DNA of 64,000 nucleotides from Mannheimia granulomatis (lineage in GTDB: Bacteria > Pseudomonadota > Gammaproteobacteria > Enterobacterales > Pasteurellaceae). The notes beneath the pieces were generated by a model. The model searched no databases. It saw only the letters and a list, made by a program, of their open reading frames with translations, and had not been told where the DNA came from. Numbering within the stretch: position 1 is the stretch's first letter; each line of letters starts with the position of its first letter. The DNA is taken from contig NZ_CP015030.1 of NCBI RefSeq assembly GCF_011455695.1, forward strand, positions 2,159,716 through 2,223,715. The letters are read 5' to 3'. Position numbers and translations under genes: made by a program. This document shows, piece by piece, positions 1-8,210 of this stretch.

Positions 1-76
1 TAGACCATATTTTCTTTATGGTTATGAGTTGCATTTTTAACCTTTACTAGCATTGTGTTTTAGGAGACCAACAACA

Positions 77-2626
77 ATGAATGCACGAAAAAATGTGTTT
101 AACCTTATCGTGTGTGCTTTTCCGATAGTTTTGGAGCAGGCAAAAGCACAAGAAACTGCGACTCTTGATGTAATTGAGGTAAAAACTCAAGCATTTAAGG
201 AAATCGATAAAGTATTTATCAAAACAGGAGCAATTAGTTCACGCGATAAAATTATGGAGTCTAACCAAAGTTTGGACAGTATTGTACGATCTGTGCCGGG
301 AGCTTTTACTCAAATGGATAAATCGCAAGGAACAGTATCAGTCAATATCCGTGGTGCAACAGGATTTGGACGTGCAAATACGATGATTGATGGTGTAAGT
401 CAAACATTTTATGCTAGCTCTACTGACGATGGCGGTCGAGCTGGAGGCACTTCACAATTTGGCGCTTACATTGATCCGGCATTTTTAGTTGGTGTTGATT
501 TTGAAAGAGGCACATTTAGTGGTGCAAGTGGCGGTAACGCTCTATTAGGATCCGCAAATTTTAGAACCATCAGCCTAAAGGATCTAGTTGAAAAAGGACA
601 TTCGATAGGTGGAATAACTAAAATGACCTTTGGTAACAATGCAATTGGTCCTAATTACATGGGAATGTTGGGAGCAAGATATCAATTAAGCGATAAGGTC
701 TGGTTTGGTGGTTTGTATGGTTATAGTTGGCGGAAAATTTCTCAAGATTATAAAATCGGTGGCGGTAGACGAGTGACTGAGAGTTCAATTGATCTTTCGA
801 AATTAAAGGATGAAGATGATATTGCTAATAGTACAACTTCTCCATTTAATGCTGCACATTTAAAGCAAAAGCCAGTAAGCCAATTGGCTAAATTGGAGTT
901 TGGTACAGAATTTCAAAGTGTGAGTTTTTCTTACCGCGATTATCAAAGTAAACTTGCCGGACGGGATCTAAAAAATCAAAATTATCAATTAAATTATAAT
1001 TTTCATCAGCCTGATTCTAACTGGTTAGATTTCAAATTATTATATGCGCAAAATAATGGTAAACAGCACTATCAATCTGGAGCAAAAGTTAATAATAAAT
1101 ATTTGTTAGATAAGTTGAATGTTGAAAATAAAGCAAAAACTATCAATTTATCTAATACTTTTAGAATGCAATTATTTAGAGATAGTGAATTAGCAACAAC
1201 ATTTGGTTTTAATCATTTAGAGAATCGTTATTACAAAAATCGCCATCCGGCTGAGTTGAATTTCAACTTAGAAAATGGAGAGACTAATGAAGATAACGAT
1301 ACTATCGGGATTGGAGCCGTTCGTAAAAGCCTTTATAGTTCAACGTTTCAACCTGATGGTGAGCAAAGATTTAATACCTTTTATTTAGATAATAATCTGA
1401 CTTACGGGATATTCGCATTGGATATGAATGCAAATATTAATCTAAGTCGATTTAAAGGGAAGCGATTTAAATATTTACCTTTCTATATTGATGAACTTAA
1501 GCAAGAACAAAACATGCTCAATAAGCAAAGAAAATATAAAGAGGCAAATGAGGTATTAAGTCAGTTAGAATCGCTGAAAAAACAGTATTGTACATATATT
1601 CCAGATGCAGATTTTCCCGATGATCCTGACTTTGGTGAGCTTAAATGTGCAGATAAAAATATCCCGATAGAAAGTAAAGGAAAACATCGTTTAGTAAATT
1701 ATTCGGCAACTTTATCTGCGTACATTCATGAGCTATTTACGCCGTTTATTAGTTATTCAAAAACACATCGCGTACCAAATATTAAAGAAATATTTTTTTC
1801 AACTATTGGTGATTATGGAGTAAATACTAATTTAAAACCTGAGCAAGCAAAAACAATACAAGTTGGCTTTAACGGTTTTAAAGAAAGTCTTTTTACTGAT
1901 AATGATAAAATAGGTTTTAAAGCTTTAGTGTATAGAACCCATGTAAAAGATCATATATTTAATGTGAGTAGAGCAGCTCCAAGTGAGGTTAGAGGAAGAA
2001 CCATTTATCATAAAAACTATGATGAAAAAGTACGAATGAAAGGTTTTGAGTTAGAAGTAAGCTATGACACAGGATGGTTCTATACTAATTTAGCTTATGC
2101 ATATCAACGTAATAACCAGCCTATTTCATTTACTGATGCAAGTGCGAGAGTGGATTCAGCTTCTAACAGCGAATTTAATGAGCAAGGATTTGGAGCAAGC
2201 AAAATTTCTGTGTTACCGAGAGATTACGCTTCATTAGAATTAGGAACTCGTTGGTTTGATCAGAAAATGCAAATTGGCGGATTAATGAAGTATTACGGTA
2301 AAAGCCGACGAGCTAGCGGAAAATTTATTAATATTCTCTATCCAAACAGTACAATTGAGAAAGAAACGCTAAGACGTGATGAAATAATGCCAAAGCAACC
2401 TCTCATTTTTGATTTTTATATTAGCTATGAGCCGATAAAAAATTTAGTGATCAAAGGCGAGTTACAAAATGCATTTAATAAGAAATATATTGATCCTCTT
2501 GATGCGAATAATGACTCTGCTAGCCAGACTATCTTTAATTTAGATTTTGGTGATAAATATATATCTGTATTTAATAACTATGCAAGAGGGAGAACTGCAA
2601 TATTAAGTTTAAATTATAAATTCTAA
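77..2626 (+). CDS. TonB-dependent outer-membrane receptor
   Basis: This is an outer-membrane gated beta-barrel of 849 residues that should import an iron source or another scarce ligand using TonB energy. The ATG at 77 is preferred over one at 53 because AGGAGA precedes it and it begins a signal peptide (MNARKNVFNLIV, ending near QAKA-QET). A TonB box (TLDVIEV) follows, then a plug domain with VRSVPGAF and VNIRGATGFGRANTMIDG. The C-terminus ends in LSLNYKF, the terminal aromatic residue typical of barrels. The plug resembles haem/haemoglobin and transferrin receptors, but I cannot name the ligand. No partner lipoprotein (TbpB or HpuA type) lies beside it, and I see no Fur box in the 76 bases available upstream. 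Family certain, substrate unknown. Confidence 0.88.
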   Translation: MNARKNVFNLIVCAFPIVLEQAKAQETATLDVIEVKTQAFKEIDKVFIKTGAISSRDKIMESNQSLDSIVRSVPGAFTQMDKSQGTVSVNIRGATGFGRANTMIDGVSQTFYASSTDDGGRAGGTSQFGAYIDPAFLVGVDFERGTFSGASGGNALLGSANFRTISLKDLVEKGHSIGGITKMTFGNNAIGPNYMGMLGARYQLSDKVWFGGLYGYSWRKISQDYKIGGGRRVTESSIDLSKLKDEDDIANSTTSPFNAAHLKQKPVSQLAKLEFGTEFQSVSFSYRDYQSKLAGRDLKNQNYQLNYNFHQPDSNWLDFKLLYAQNNGKQHYQSGAKVNNKYLLDKLNVENKAKTINLSNTFRMQLFRDSELATTFGFNHLENRYYKNRHPAELNFNLENGETNEDNDTIGIGAVRKSLYSSTFQPDGEQRFNTFYLDNNLTYGIFALDMNANINLSRFKGKRFKYLPFYIDELKQEQNMLNKQRKYKEANEVLSQLESLKKQYCTYIPDADFPDDPDFGELKCADKNIPIESKGKHRLVNYSATLSAYIHELFTPFISYSKTHRVPNIKEIFFSTIGDYGVNTNLKPEQAKTIQVGFNGFKESLFTDNDKIGFKALVYRTHVKDHIFNVSRAAPSEVRGRTIYHKNYDEKVRMKGFELEVSYDTGWFYTNLAYAYQRNNQPISFTDASARVDSASNSEFNEQGFGASKISVLPRDYASLELGTRWFDQKMQIGGLMKYYGKSRRASGKFINILYPNSTIEKETLRRDEIMPKQPLIFDFYISYEPIKNLVIKGELQNAFNKKYIDPLDANNDSASQTIFNLDFGDKYISVFNNYARGRTAILSLNYKF

Positions 2627-2643
2627 TAACAAAAAGCTAAAAT

Positions 2644-2694
2644 AAATCTATTCTTGAGAGTTAGACAAATATCTCAATTTTCAAGGATAGATTT
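2644..2694 (+). terminator. Terminator after the TonB receptor
   Basis: AAATCTATTCTTGA (2644-2657) pairs with TCAAGGATAGATTT (2681-2694), allowing one G-U pair, and is followed by TTAATTTTTG. It lies just after the receptor stop codon. Confidence 0.75.
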
Positions 2695-2746
2695 TTAATT
2701 TTTGTATCATTTTAGTTTATAGCATGAAATCCTTGATTTTTGCATT

Positions 2747-3262
2747 TTAAAGTAGATTTTTAACCGCTTGCACACATCGCTCGACGACATTTTCAAAACT
2801 GCCTTCAATATCAATAAAAATCACATCAGATTCGTCCGCTTGCGGGATTTCCAGCGTGTTGAACTGGCTTTGCAGCATTTCAGCTTTCATAAAATGCCCT
2901 TGGCGTTGTTTCATTCGTTCTAACACCAGCTCAAATGAACCGTGTAAAAAAATAAAGGAGACGTTAGCGTTGCCCTGACGGATTTGATCACGGTATTTTT
3001 TCTTTAAGGCCGAACACACAATAATGCCTTTTTCACTTTTCTGTTCAAGGCTGAATGCGGCATCGTTAATTCTTTCTAACCACGGTTTACGATCATCATC
3101 ATTTAAGGGGATACCACTTCCCATTTTCATAATATTGGCACGAGGATGAAGATCATCGCCATCAATTAATTTCATACCTAATTTTTGTGCAACCGCTGTG
3201 CCAATGGTTGTTTTTCCCGTACTGGATACGCCCATTAAAATAAAAGCCTTTCCTTGAGACAT
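2747..3262 (-). CDS. gntK: Gluconokinase GntK
   Basis: This cytoplasmic kinase phosphorylates D-gluconate to 6-phosphogluconate with ATP, feeding the pentose phosphate or Entner-Doudoroff route. The protein has 171 residues, close to the usual 175 for the short GntK family. Near its N-terminus is a P-loop, GVSSTGKTT, followed by DGDDLHPRANIMKM, a family hallmark for gluconate binding. The start at 3262 was chosen because AGGAG sits six bases ahead of it; an in-frame ATG at 3334 would add 24 residues not found in the family. It is divergent from the gluconate permease, and two GntR-type operators lie between them. Confidence 0.95.
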   Translation of the reverse strand: MSQGKAFILMGVSSTGKTTIGTAVAQKLGMKLIDGDDLHPRANIMKMGSGIPLNDDDRKPWLERINDAAFSLEQKSEKGIIVCSALKKKYRDQIRQGNANVSFIFLHGSFELVLERMKQRQGHFMKAEMLQSQFNTLEIPQADESDVIFIDIEGSFENVVERCVQAVKNLL

Positions 3263-3274
3263 ATTTGCTCCTTT

Positions 3275-3290
3275 TGTTATCGGTAACTGT
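3275..3290. promoter_or_regulatory. GntR-type operator (gntK side)
   Basis: TGTTATCGGTAAC reads as TGTTA-N3/4-TAAC and matches the known LacI-family GntR/IdnR operator pattern ATGTTA-N4-TAACAT with mismatches in the outer half. It lies just ahead of the gntK ribosome binding site, where a repressor would block initiation. Confidence 0.6.
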
Positions 3291-3348
3291 TTGTGATGAT
3301 GAAATTTACCAATCTTATACAAAAAAAGCATCACAAAAAGCCAAAAAA

Positions 3349-3364
3349 TTTGAAGAAGATCACA
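3349..3364. promoter_or_regulatory. Candidate CRP site, gntK-gntT intergenic region
   Basis: TTTGAAGAAGATCACA matches TGTGA-N6-TCACA at nine of ten defined positions. It is centred in the divergent gntK/gntT spacer and fits catabolite control of gluconate use. Confidence 0.55.
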
Positions 3365-3414
3365 AAATTGAAATAAAAATTAACTGATTATTTACAAGAG
3401 TGCGTTTTATCATT

Positions 3415-3430
3415 ATGTTACCGATAACAA
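3415..3430. promoter_or_regulatory. GntR-type operator (gntT side)
   Basis: ATGTTACCGATAACAA matches the palindrome ATGTTA-N4-TAACAT at eleven of twelve arm positions. It sits about 20 bases before the permease start. The LacI-family GntR repressor that would bind it is not encoded in this window. Confidence 0.75.
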
Positions 3431-3449
3431 TTTAACCTTAGGAGATCCT

Positions 3450-4799
3450 ATGTTACTGTTCATTATGTTTGCAGCCATCGTTTTACTGTTGGTGCTGATT
3501 ATGAAATTCAAAGTCCACGCGTTTGTAGCATTAATTATTGTGAGTTTGCTCACGGCATTGGCGGCAGGTATTCCTGTCGATAAAATTCTACCAACCTTGC
3601 TTGGCGGTTTTGGTAGCACGCTGGCATCGGTGGCGTTGTTGGTCGGTTTAGGGGCAATGATTGGTCGTTTACTCGAAATCACCGGCGGGGCGAAAGTGCT
3701 GGCGGATACGCTCATCAACAAATTCGGCAAAGAGAAAGCTCCATTTGCATTAGGTGTTGCATCGTTACTATTCGGTTTTCCGATTTTCTTTGATGCGGGC
3801 TTAGTGGTAATGCTGCCGATTATTTTCAGCGTAGCGAAACAGTTTGGTGGCTCAGTACTGCGTTACGCTTTCCCTTCTGCAGGAGCATTTGCGGTAATGC
3901 ACGCTTTCCTTCCGCCGCACCCCGGCCCGGTGGCTTCGGGCGATTTACTTGGCGTAAATATGGGCTTATTAGTATTAGTGGGTTTAGTTTGTGCAATTCC
4001 AACTTGGTACATTGGTACTTATATGTTCAGCCAATTTATCAGCAAACGTGTTCACGTTGATCTGCCAAAAGCGTTCTTAAATGGCTTATCGGCAAACGAA
4101 ATGGCGGTGCAAAACCCACCAAGTTTCGGCAAGGTGCTTACCGTATTATTACTGCCAATCATCTTAATTTTATTTGATACCGGTTTGAACACGCTCTCTG
4201 TTGCCAAAGTGGTGGACGGCAACGCTCTGTGGGTACAAAGTTTGCGTTTAATCGGCAAAACCCCGATTGCCTTATTGATTACCTTGATTGTGGCGATTTT
4301 GTTATTGAGAGACACCCGCAGCTTCGACCAAATCGAAAAAATCTGTAACAACGCACTTGGCCCAATCTGCTCGATCGTATTAGTAACCGGTGCCGGCGGT
4401 ATGTTCGGCGGTGTATTACGTGCCAGCGGTATCGGCGATGTGTTATCTGGCATGATGTCTGATACAGGAATGCCGATTGTAGTGGCTGCCTTTATTATTG
4501 CGACGGTCTTCCGTGTGGCACAGGGTTCAGCAACGGTGGCTTTAACCACGACCGCCGCACTGATTGCCCCAACGGTGGCAGCGGCAACCGATTTAAGCCA
4601 GTTCGACCTCTGCTTTATCGTGATTTCGATCGCCTCCGGTGCAACCGTGCTTTCCCACGTGAACGACTCCGGTTTCTGGCTAATGAGCCGCTTCCTTGAA
4701 ATGGACGAGAAAACCACGCTGAAAACGTGGACGATGTTGGAAACTTCCATCGGTGTTACCGGTTTTGTGGTTGCGTTGATTGGCAGTATTTTGCTGTAA
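3450..4799 (+). CDS. gntT: Gluconate permease, GntP family
   Basis: This inner-membrane proton symporter imports gluconate. The 449-residue length is standard for GntP-family carriers, and the protein is almost wholly hydrophobic, with about a dozen predicted helices. Family signatures include FDAGLVVMLPIIFSVA, the segment around FLPPHPGPVA (roughly residues 150-160) and the C-terminal HVNDSGFW. The start has AGGAG eight bases upstream. It is divergent from gntK, so uptake and phosphorylation form one regulon. The family also contains idonate, fructuronate and D-serine carriers; gluconate is inferred from the gntK neighbour and the operators. Confidence 0.92.
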   Translation: MLLFIMFAAIVLLLVLIMKFKVHAFVALIIVSLLTALAAGIPVDKILPTLLGGFGSTLASVALLVGLGAMIGRLLEITGGAKVLADTLINKFGKEKAPFALGVASLLFGFPIFFDAGLVVMLPIIFSVAKQFGGSVLRYAFPSAGAFAVMHAFLPPHPGPVASGDLLGVNMGLLVLVGLVCAIPTWYIGTYMFSQFISKRVHVDLPKAFLNGLSANEMAVQNPPSFGKVLTVLLLPIILILFDTGLNTLSVAKVVDGNALWVQSLRLIGKTPIALLITLIVAILLLRDTRSFDQIEKICNNALGPICSIVLVTGAGGMFGGVLRASGIGDVLSGMMSDTGMPIVVAAFIIATVFRVAQGSATVALTTTAALIAPTVAAATDLSQFDLCFIVISIASGATVLSHVNDSGFWLMSRFLEMDEKTTLKTWTMLETSIGVTGFVVALIGSILL

Positions 4800-4810
4800 T
4801 CGATGAGCCT

Positions 4811-4872
4811 CGACAAGCGGTCAAATTTTGCTGCGATTTTGCAAAATTTTGCAGAAAACCGACCGCTTGTCG
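4811..4872. terminator. Inverted uptake-signal pair acting as terminator
   Basis: CGACAAGCGGTC (4811-4822) and its exact complement GACCGCTTGTCG (4861-4872) can form a long stem between the convergent gntT and LysR genes. Each arm contains the 10-base Apl-type uptake signal ACAAGCGGTC, so the element probably serves both DNA uptake and termination. Confidence 0.75.
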
Positions 4873-4885
4873 TATTTATCCCGCC

Positions 4886-5782
4886 TTAAAACATTAAAGA
4901 TTGAATCTGTTTTAGATGTTCCCAAAATCTTTCCGCTGCATTATTTAATCGGGTGTCCATTCGGTAAATATAGCCTTTAATCGGAATAACTAAATCATCG
5001 TAGTCTAATATCACCACTTTTCTGGTCTGTAATTCTTCAATAATCGAATATTCAGGCAGCCAAGCAATCCCTTGTTGATTTAATACCATATTTTTCAGTA
5101 ATTCCGACATCGATGAAATAAATTTGGTTTTGGTATTTAATTGATCGTATTGGACTAATTTCCGATTAACTAACCGCCCCATATAGGAATTGGGTGTGTA
5201 ATTTAATAAGGGGATATTTTTATCTGCCAAGTGAAATAACGGTTCGCCTGTTATATCGGTCGGCGAAATCGGGTAAAGCTTGGATTGTAATATTTCCAAG
5301 GCGACAAAGGGCGGCTGCATTAATTTTTCATCGTAAAAAGAGAAAATAAAATCACTTTTGCCTTCAATTAACGTGTTTACGGTTTGATCCACATCAATAG
5401 ACTCAACTGAATAAATGAAATTTTCCGCAGTTTGCGATAATTGCCGAATGAGCTTAGGCATAATCGAAAGGGAAAGTGAATGCGCCGCAGCAAATTTAAT
5501 GTTGGGCGAGTTGCAGTTATGCCCTAATAATTCGTCCAAATTATTGCTTAATTGTTGGAGTAGATTGCGAGTTTGAGAATGAAACAGTTTGCCTTGCTCG
5601 GTTAATTGCAACGGTATGGCGGAGCGATCAAATAATTTTACGCCAAGTACCTCTTCTAACGCCAAAATTCTGCGGCTAAATGCTGATTGCGATAAATTCC
5701 GTTTTTCTGCCGCTTGGGAAAAATGACGACATTCTTCTAATATTAAAAAGTCTTCCAACCATTTTGTTTCGATATTTTTCAT
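4886..5782 (-). CDS. LysR-family transcriptional regulator
   Basis: This is a DNA-binding regulator of 298 residues, typical LysR length. The N-terminal winged helix is clear (ETKWLEDFLILEECRHFSQA, then NLSQSAFSRRILALEEVLG), and the remainder is an effector-binding domain. I chose the ATG at 5782 because the protein then starts eight residues before the conserved KWLEDFL; an ATG at 5806 is also possible. It is divergent from the racemase and Dcu-type carrier, which it most likely controls. The shared spacer holds several TTGCAT repeats. The effector is unknown; an amino acid such as aspartate is a guess from the neighbours. Confidence 0.88.
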   Translation of the reverse strand: MKNIETKWLEDFLILEECRHFSQAAEKRNLSQSAFSRRILALEEVLGVKLFDRSAIPLQLTEQGKLFHSQTRNLLQQLSNNLDELLGHNCNSPNIKFAAAHSLSLSIMPKLIRQLSQTAENFIYSVESIDVDQTVNTLIEGKSDFIFSFYDEKLMQPPFVALEILQSKLYPISPTDITGEPLFHLADKNIPLLNYTPNSYMGRLVNRKLVQYDQLNTKTKFISSMSELLKNMVLNQQGIAWLPEYSIIEELQTRKVVILDYDDLVIPIKGYIYRMDTRLNNAAERFWEHLKQIQSLMF

Positions 5783-5790
5783 CTTGTACC

Positions 5791-5946
5791 TATGCAATTT
5801 TTGCATTCACTTCTTGTTGTATGCATTAAGTTTATCTTCTTATTAATTCTATTTTATTGATTTTAAAGTATTTGTTCTATTGCTAAGTATGCCTGTTGCG
5901 TTATTTGCATAACCTTTCGATTTATTGCATTTCTTTTTTGCATAAC
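5791..5946. promoter_or_regulatory. Cluster of TTGCAT repeats in the LysR-racemase spacer
   Basis: The hexamer TTGCAT or its complement occurs about six times here: near 5791 (ATGCAA), 5810, 5821 (ATGCAT), 5905 (TTGCATAAC), 5925 (TTGCAT) and 5939 (TTGCATAAC). The two TTGCATAAC copies are in the same orientation and 34 bases apart. Such spacing on one face of the helix is common for LysR recognition and activation sites, but no family consensus is matched. Confidence 0.4.
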
Positions 5947-5993
5947 TTGTTTGTATAAGTCATTTCCATTCAACCACTTTTAGAGAGAACAAT

Positions 5994-6689
5994 ATGGCAA
6001 AAAATGTTATAGGCATCTTAGGCGGAATGGGGCCTGCGGCAACGGCGGATATGTTTCGGAAATTTATCCAACTGACACCGGCACATTGCGATCAAGAGCA
6101 TATCCCCCTGTTAATTTCTTCCATTCCCGATATTCCGGACAGAACCCGTTGCATTCTTGGCGGCGGGGAAAGTCCTGCACCGATGATGGAGCAGTATGTT
6201 AAGCAGCTCGAAGAGGCTGGGGCAAGCTGCATCGTGATTGCGTGTAACACTGCACACTATTGGTTTGAACAGTTGAAGACCAAAAGCAAGGTAGAGATGC
6301 TCAGTATGATTGAGGCAACGGTGAATGAAGTGGTTCAAAGCGGCAAGCAGCGGATTGGGTTATTGGCAACTGATGCCACTCTCGCCACCAAACTCTATAA
6401 AAATCGGCTTGAGGCACAAGGGCTGACCTTTATTCGTCCGACTGAGGAGGGGCAGAAAGCGGTAATGGAGAGCATCTATTTATTGAAATCCGGCGAGGTG
6501 GAGCAATCTGTTGCATTAATGCTGAAGCAGCGTGATGAGTTAATCCGTCTGGGAGCGGAGAGCATCATTTTAGGTTGTACCGAAGTGCCGATTATTTTGG
6601 CAAAAGAGATCGAAAAAGAACCTCATTTATATGTGGATTCCACCTTGGCTCTCGTGCGTGCCGCTATTCATTGGTATCAAACACATTAA
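5994..6689 (+). CDS. Aspartate/glutamate racemase family protein
   Basis: This is a cofactor-independent amino acid racemase of 231 residues, cytoplasmic and probably interconverting L- and D-aspartate or a related acidic amino acid. The N-terminus reads IGILGGMGPAAT, the two catalytic cysteines lie in IACNTAHYW (near residue 84) and ILGCTEVPII (near residue 195), and both are intact. Length and motifs fit the E. coli YgeA type, which has broad specificity, so the exact substrate is open. It is followed 19 bases later by a Dcu-type carrier, and the two form an operon divergent from the LysR gene. The pairing suggests uptake and racemisation of aspartate. Confidence 0.85.
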   Translation: MAKNVIGILGGMGPAATADMFRKFIQLTPAHCDQEHIPLLISSIPDIPDRTRCILGGGESPAPMMEQYVKQLEEAGASCIVIACNTAHYWFEQLKTKSKVEMLSMIEATVNEVVQSGKQRIGLLATDATLATKLYKNRLEAQGLTFIRPTEEGQKAVMESIYLLKSGEVEQSVALMLKQRDELIRLGAESIILGCTEVPIILAKEIEKEPHLYVDSTLALVRAAIHWYQTH

Positions 6690-6708
6690 TCTATAAAGGA
6701 AGTGAATT

Positions 6709-8019
6709 ATGATTTATGCAGAAATTTTTGTGGTGCTTGCCGCTATTTTTTTAGGGCTACGCTCCGGCGGATTAGGCATTGGTTTATACGGCGGCTTAGG
6801 ACTTGCCATTTTGACACTGGGTTTTGGCTTACCGATGGGATCTATTCCTATTGATGTGATGTTGATCATCATGACAGTTGTGCTTGCCGCAGCGGTGTTA
6901 CAGGCTGTTGGCGGTATGGATCTGTTGGTGCATTATGCCGAAGTGCTGATGCGGAAAAACCCGAAATATATCAACTTTATCGCACCGGCGATTACTTGGT
7001 TAATGACGATTATGGCAGGAACCGGTTTTATCGTGTTCTCGACCTTACCGGTGATTGCCGAAGTGGCGAAAGAGAGTGGTATCCGTCCGTCTCGTGCCTT
7101 AGCCGGTTCGGTGGTGTCGTCTCAATTAGCAATTGCCGGTTCTCCGCTCAGTGCGGCAATGGCAGCGATGATTGCGGTGATGGAAAACAATAGTGTGACT
7201 TTCTTCCAAGTCATTGCAGTTTGCTTACCGGCTTCTTTCATTGCTTCAATGGTTGGGGCGTTTGTTGCATCAAGACAAGGTTGTGAATTAAACGATGATA
7301 AAGTTTACTTAGAGCGTTTAAAAGCCGGATTGGTTAGCCCGTCTCAACGTTCAAACAGCACCCTTGCGACCCAAAAAGGTGCAAAACTGTCGATTGCGAT
7401 TTTCTTATTAGCAACAGTGTTGATTGTACTGTTTGCCGCAGTACCGGGATTAAAACCGGTGTATGAAAGCGGTAAATCAATGAGTACCCGTGACATTATT
7501 ATCGTAATGATGCTGGCGGCTTCTTGCTTGATGATGTTAGTGGGTAAAATCAAACCTGATGCGATTATCACCGGCTCAATTTTCCGCTCCGGTATGACCT
7601 CAATTGCGGTCATCATCGGTATCGTTACACTGGGTATGACCTTTGTCGATGCCCACTTACCGGCGATTAAAGGCTCTATAGGCGAGATCCTCAGTGCTTA
7701 CCCAATGCTGTTAGCCGTAGTGTTATTCTTCACCTGTGCATTGCTTTATTCACAAGGCTCAACCTCTGCGTTGATTATTCCGCTTGCGGTGAGCTTAGGT
7801 GTGCCGAACTGGGCAATTCTTGCCTCCTTTGTGGCGATTACCGGTATCTTTATTTTACCGACCTACCCAACCTCCCTTGCGGCAATGGAGCTGGATACCA
7901 CCGGTTCAACCCGTGCCGGCAAATATGTGCTTGATCACCCATTTATGCTGCCTGCACTCTTTGGCGTATTAGCCGGTCTGGCGTTCGGCTTTGCGTGGGC
8001 GCCGATGATTGTTTCTTAA
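6709..8019 (+). CDS. Dcu-family C4-dicarboxylate/aspartate transporter
   Basis: This is an inner-membrane carrier of 436 residues with about ten to twelve helices. It matches the DcuA/DcuB family along its length: VDVMLIIM-like helix near residue 45, VGGMDLLVHYAEVLMRKNPK near 70, then MAGTGFIVFSTLPVIAEVA, and near the C-terminus FILPTYPTSLAAMELD. Dcu proteins exchange aspartate, fumarate, malate and succinate, mainly under anaerobic conditions. It is co-transcribed with the racemase, and a terminator follows at 8076. It is more distant from DcuB than a textbook copy, so its specificity could be shifted, possibly to D-aspartate or another acidic amino acid. Confidence 0.85.
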   Translation: MIYAEIFVVLAAIFLGLRSGGLGIGLYGGLGLAILTLGFGLPMGSIPIDVMLIIMTVVLAAAVLQAVGGMDLLVHYAEVLMRKNPKYINFIAPAITWLMTIMAGTGFIVFSTLPVIAEVAKESGIRPSRALAGSVVSSQLAIAGSPLSAAMAAMIAVMENNSVTFFQVIAVCLPASFIASMVGAFVASRQGCELNDDKVYLERLKAGLVSPSQRSNSTLATQKGAKLSIAIFLLATVLIVLFAAVPGLKPVYESGKSMSTRDIIIVMMLAASCLMMLVGKIKPDAIITGSIFRSGMTSIAVIIGIVTLGMTFVDAHLPAIKGSIGEILSAYPMLLAVVLFFTCALLYSQGSTSALIIPLAVSLGVPNWAILASFVAITGIFILPTYPTSLAAMELDTTGSTRAGKYVLDHPFMLPALFGVLAGLAFGFAWAPMIVS

Positions 8020-8075
8020 CTATAAGCATTAGGCAATTAACATTATAAACCCATAATAAAGAGTAAAATGTGCTT

Positions 8076-8106
8076 GCACCTTAGGAAGAGTATTTCTCTA
8101 AGGTGC
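8076..8106 (+). terminator. Terminator after the racemase-Dcu operon
   Basis: GCACCTTAG (8076-8084) pairs exactly with CTAAGGTGC (8098-8106), followed by ATTTGTTCTTT. Confidence 0.75.
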
Positions 8107-8210
8107 ATTTGTTCTTTACTGTGAAAAGTTATTTGTAGCCCTTTTCTCTTTAATTAAATTAGATTATAGTCAATTCTGTTCTCTTTTTAGCCATTTAAAT
8201 GAGGGTGATT

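Noticed and set aside
4052-4816. A 254-codon open frame opposite the gluconate permease
   Set aside because: It is antisense to the well-conserved gntT, has no recognisable domain or ribosome binding site, and arises from codon bias.
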